A stretch of DNA of 64,000 nt from a bacterium BRH_c32 (GTDB lineage Bacteria > Bacteroidota > Ignavibacteria > Ignavibacteriales > Melioribacteraceae). Made by a program: the position numbers and the translations under genes. The notes under the pieces were generated by a model that saw nothing but the letters and a program-made list of their open reading frames with translations, was not told the origin of the DNA and searched no databases. Of the stretch, positions 63,636 through 64,000 are shown piece after piece. Location: NCBI GenBank assembly GCA_001516025.1, contig LOEU01000014.1, positions 1 to 64,000 of the forward strand, given 5' to 3'. Each line of letters begins with the position of its first letter. Positions within the stretch are counted from its first letter, which is position 1.

Positions 63636-64000
63636 ATGCCATTAATAGAAGAAAAAAATATAACCGTCAATAGAAAAGCTACATACGATTACTTTATAAA
63701 GCAAACTTATGAAGCGGGAATTTCTTTGGTCGGGACAGAAGTAAAAGCATTGCGCCAACACAAAGCTAACCTTACCGATAGTTATGCAACAATCCGCAGT
63801 GGTGAAGTAATTTTACTAAATTGCACTATTAGTGCTTTTGAAAACGGAAACATTAATAATCATGACCCTGTAAGAGAAAGAAAATTATTGTTAAATAAAA
63901 GTGAAATAAAAAAAATTTCTCGCGCTACAAATGATAAAGGGGCTACAATAATACCTCTAAGACTATATTTCAAAGGTCAAAAAGTAAAAGTAGAACTCGG
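63636..64000 (+). CDS. smpB: SsrA-binding protein SmpB, partial (C-terminus beyond window)
   Basis: ATG at 63636; 121 residues are in the window. SmpB binds tmRNA and takes part in trans-translation rescue of stalled ribosomes. The start 'EEKNITVNRKATYDYFI' and 'GISLVGTEVKALRQHKANLTDSYA' (shortened core: GTEVKALR) and 'HDPVRERKLLLNKSEI' are diagnostic. About 30 C-terminal residues, which insert into the mRNA channel, lie past the window end. No other gene overlaps. Confidence 0.95.
   Translation, partial: MPLIEEKNITVNRKATYDYFIKQTYEAGISLVGTEVKALRQHKANLTDSYATIRSGEVILLNCTISAFENGNINNHDPVRERKLLLNKSEIKKISRATNDKGATIIPLRLYFKGQKVKVEL

Overview
The window is a gene-dense, AT-rich (roughly one third G+C by eye) piece of bacterial chromosome with no phage, insertion sequence, CRISPR array or rRNA operon that I can see. 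The gene set is that of a Gram-negative member of the Bacteroidota/Chlorobiota/Ignavibacteriota group, most likely Ignavibacteria (inference). Supporting points are the alternative Bacteroidetes-type GlmU, a YbeY with Asp instead of the third His, a DUF5683-like secreted protein, a GldE-like CBS/CorC protein, FadL-type and Omp85-type outer-membrane proteins, type 2 IPP isomerase, and HPr, enzyme I and HPr kinase with no sugar-specific EII gene. A few starts have a -7 element matching the Bacteroidota form TAnnTTTG. Many starts are TTG or GTG, several in 4-base overlaps with the preceding stop.

Layout. 1-2744 (minus): RqcH ribosome-rescue factor (cut by the window edge) and alternative GlmU. 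2796-9826 (plus): a kinase-less PASTA protein, rpe, folP, the diadenylate cyclase cdaA, a UPF0173 hydrolase, parA-parB, a DUF5683-like protein and a zinc-ribbon membrane protein. Ppx/GppA (minus) converges on this run. 10793-17421 (plus): an unknown membrane protein and a small conserved-looking protein ahead of aroQ, HAD hydrolase, MerR regulator, tRNA-Pro(GGG) with terminator, purF, pgsA, ftsY, a lipid kinase and a small membrane protein.

17452-46838 is an almost unbroken minus-strand run: hbd, ricT, holB, DUF2795 protein, M23 peptidase, hprK-hpf, xer-topA-smg-ybeY-gamma-carbonic anhydrase-lysS, PBP4, rluB-scpB-scpA-trpS, HNH-mnmA-acpS, ggt-mlaD, gldE-like, ssb, a SPOR lipoprotein, a FadL-type porin, mutS2-cvpA-yqeY and exbD-exbD-exbB. 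A 353-base AT-rich divergent spacer (46839-47191) separates exbB from polA, the longest non-coding stretch.

49972-59364 (minus) holds an envelope group (small membrane protein, propeller lipoprotein, and a large gluzincin/TolB-propeller/Omp85-barrel fusion) followed upstream by a phosphosugar isomerase, ptsI, ptsH, a polyprenyl synthase and fni, nearly all overlapping. 59463-63563 has two SLC45/GPH-like transporters of opposite orientation around a secreted PPC-like protein, then a methyltransferase. smpB begins at 63636 and runs off the end.

How they work together: most genes are housekeeping (cell wall, translation quality control, chromosome segregation and condensation, isoprenoids, purines, folate). 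Translation quality control is strongly represented (RqcH, MutS2 with KOW-like and Smr domains, SmpB, HPF, YbeY). I found no obvious new defence or biosynthetic system. The most unusual items are the three-part outer-membrane protein and its partners, the kinase-less PASTA protein beside rpe, the regulatory-looking PTS, and the transporter/secreted-protein trio.
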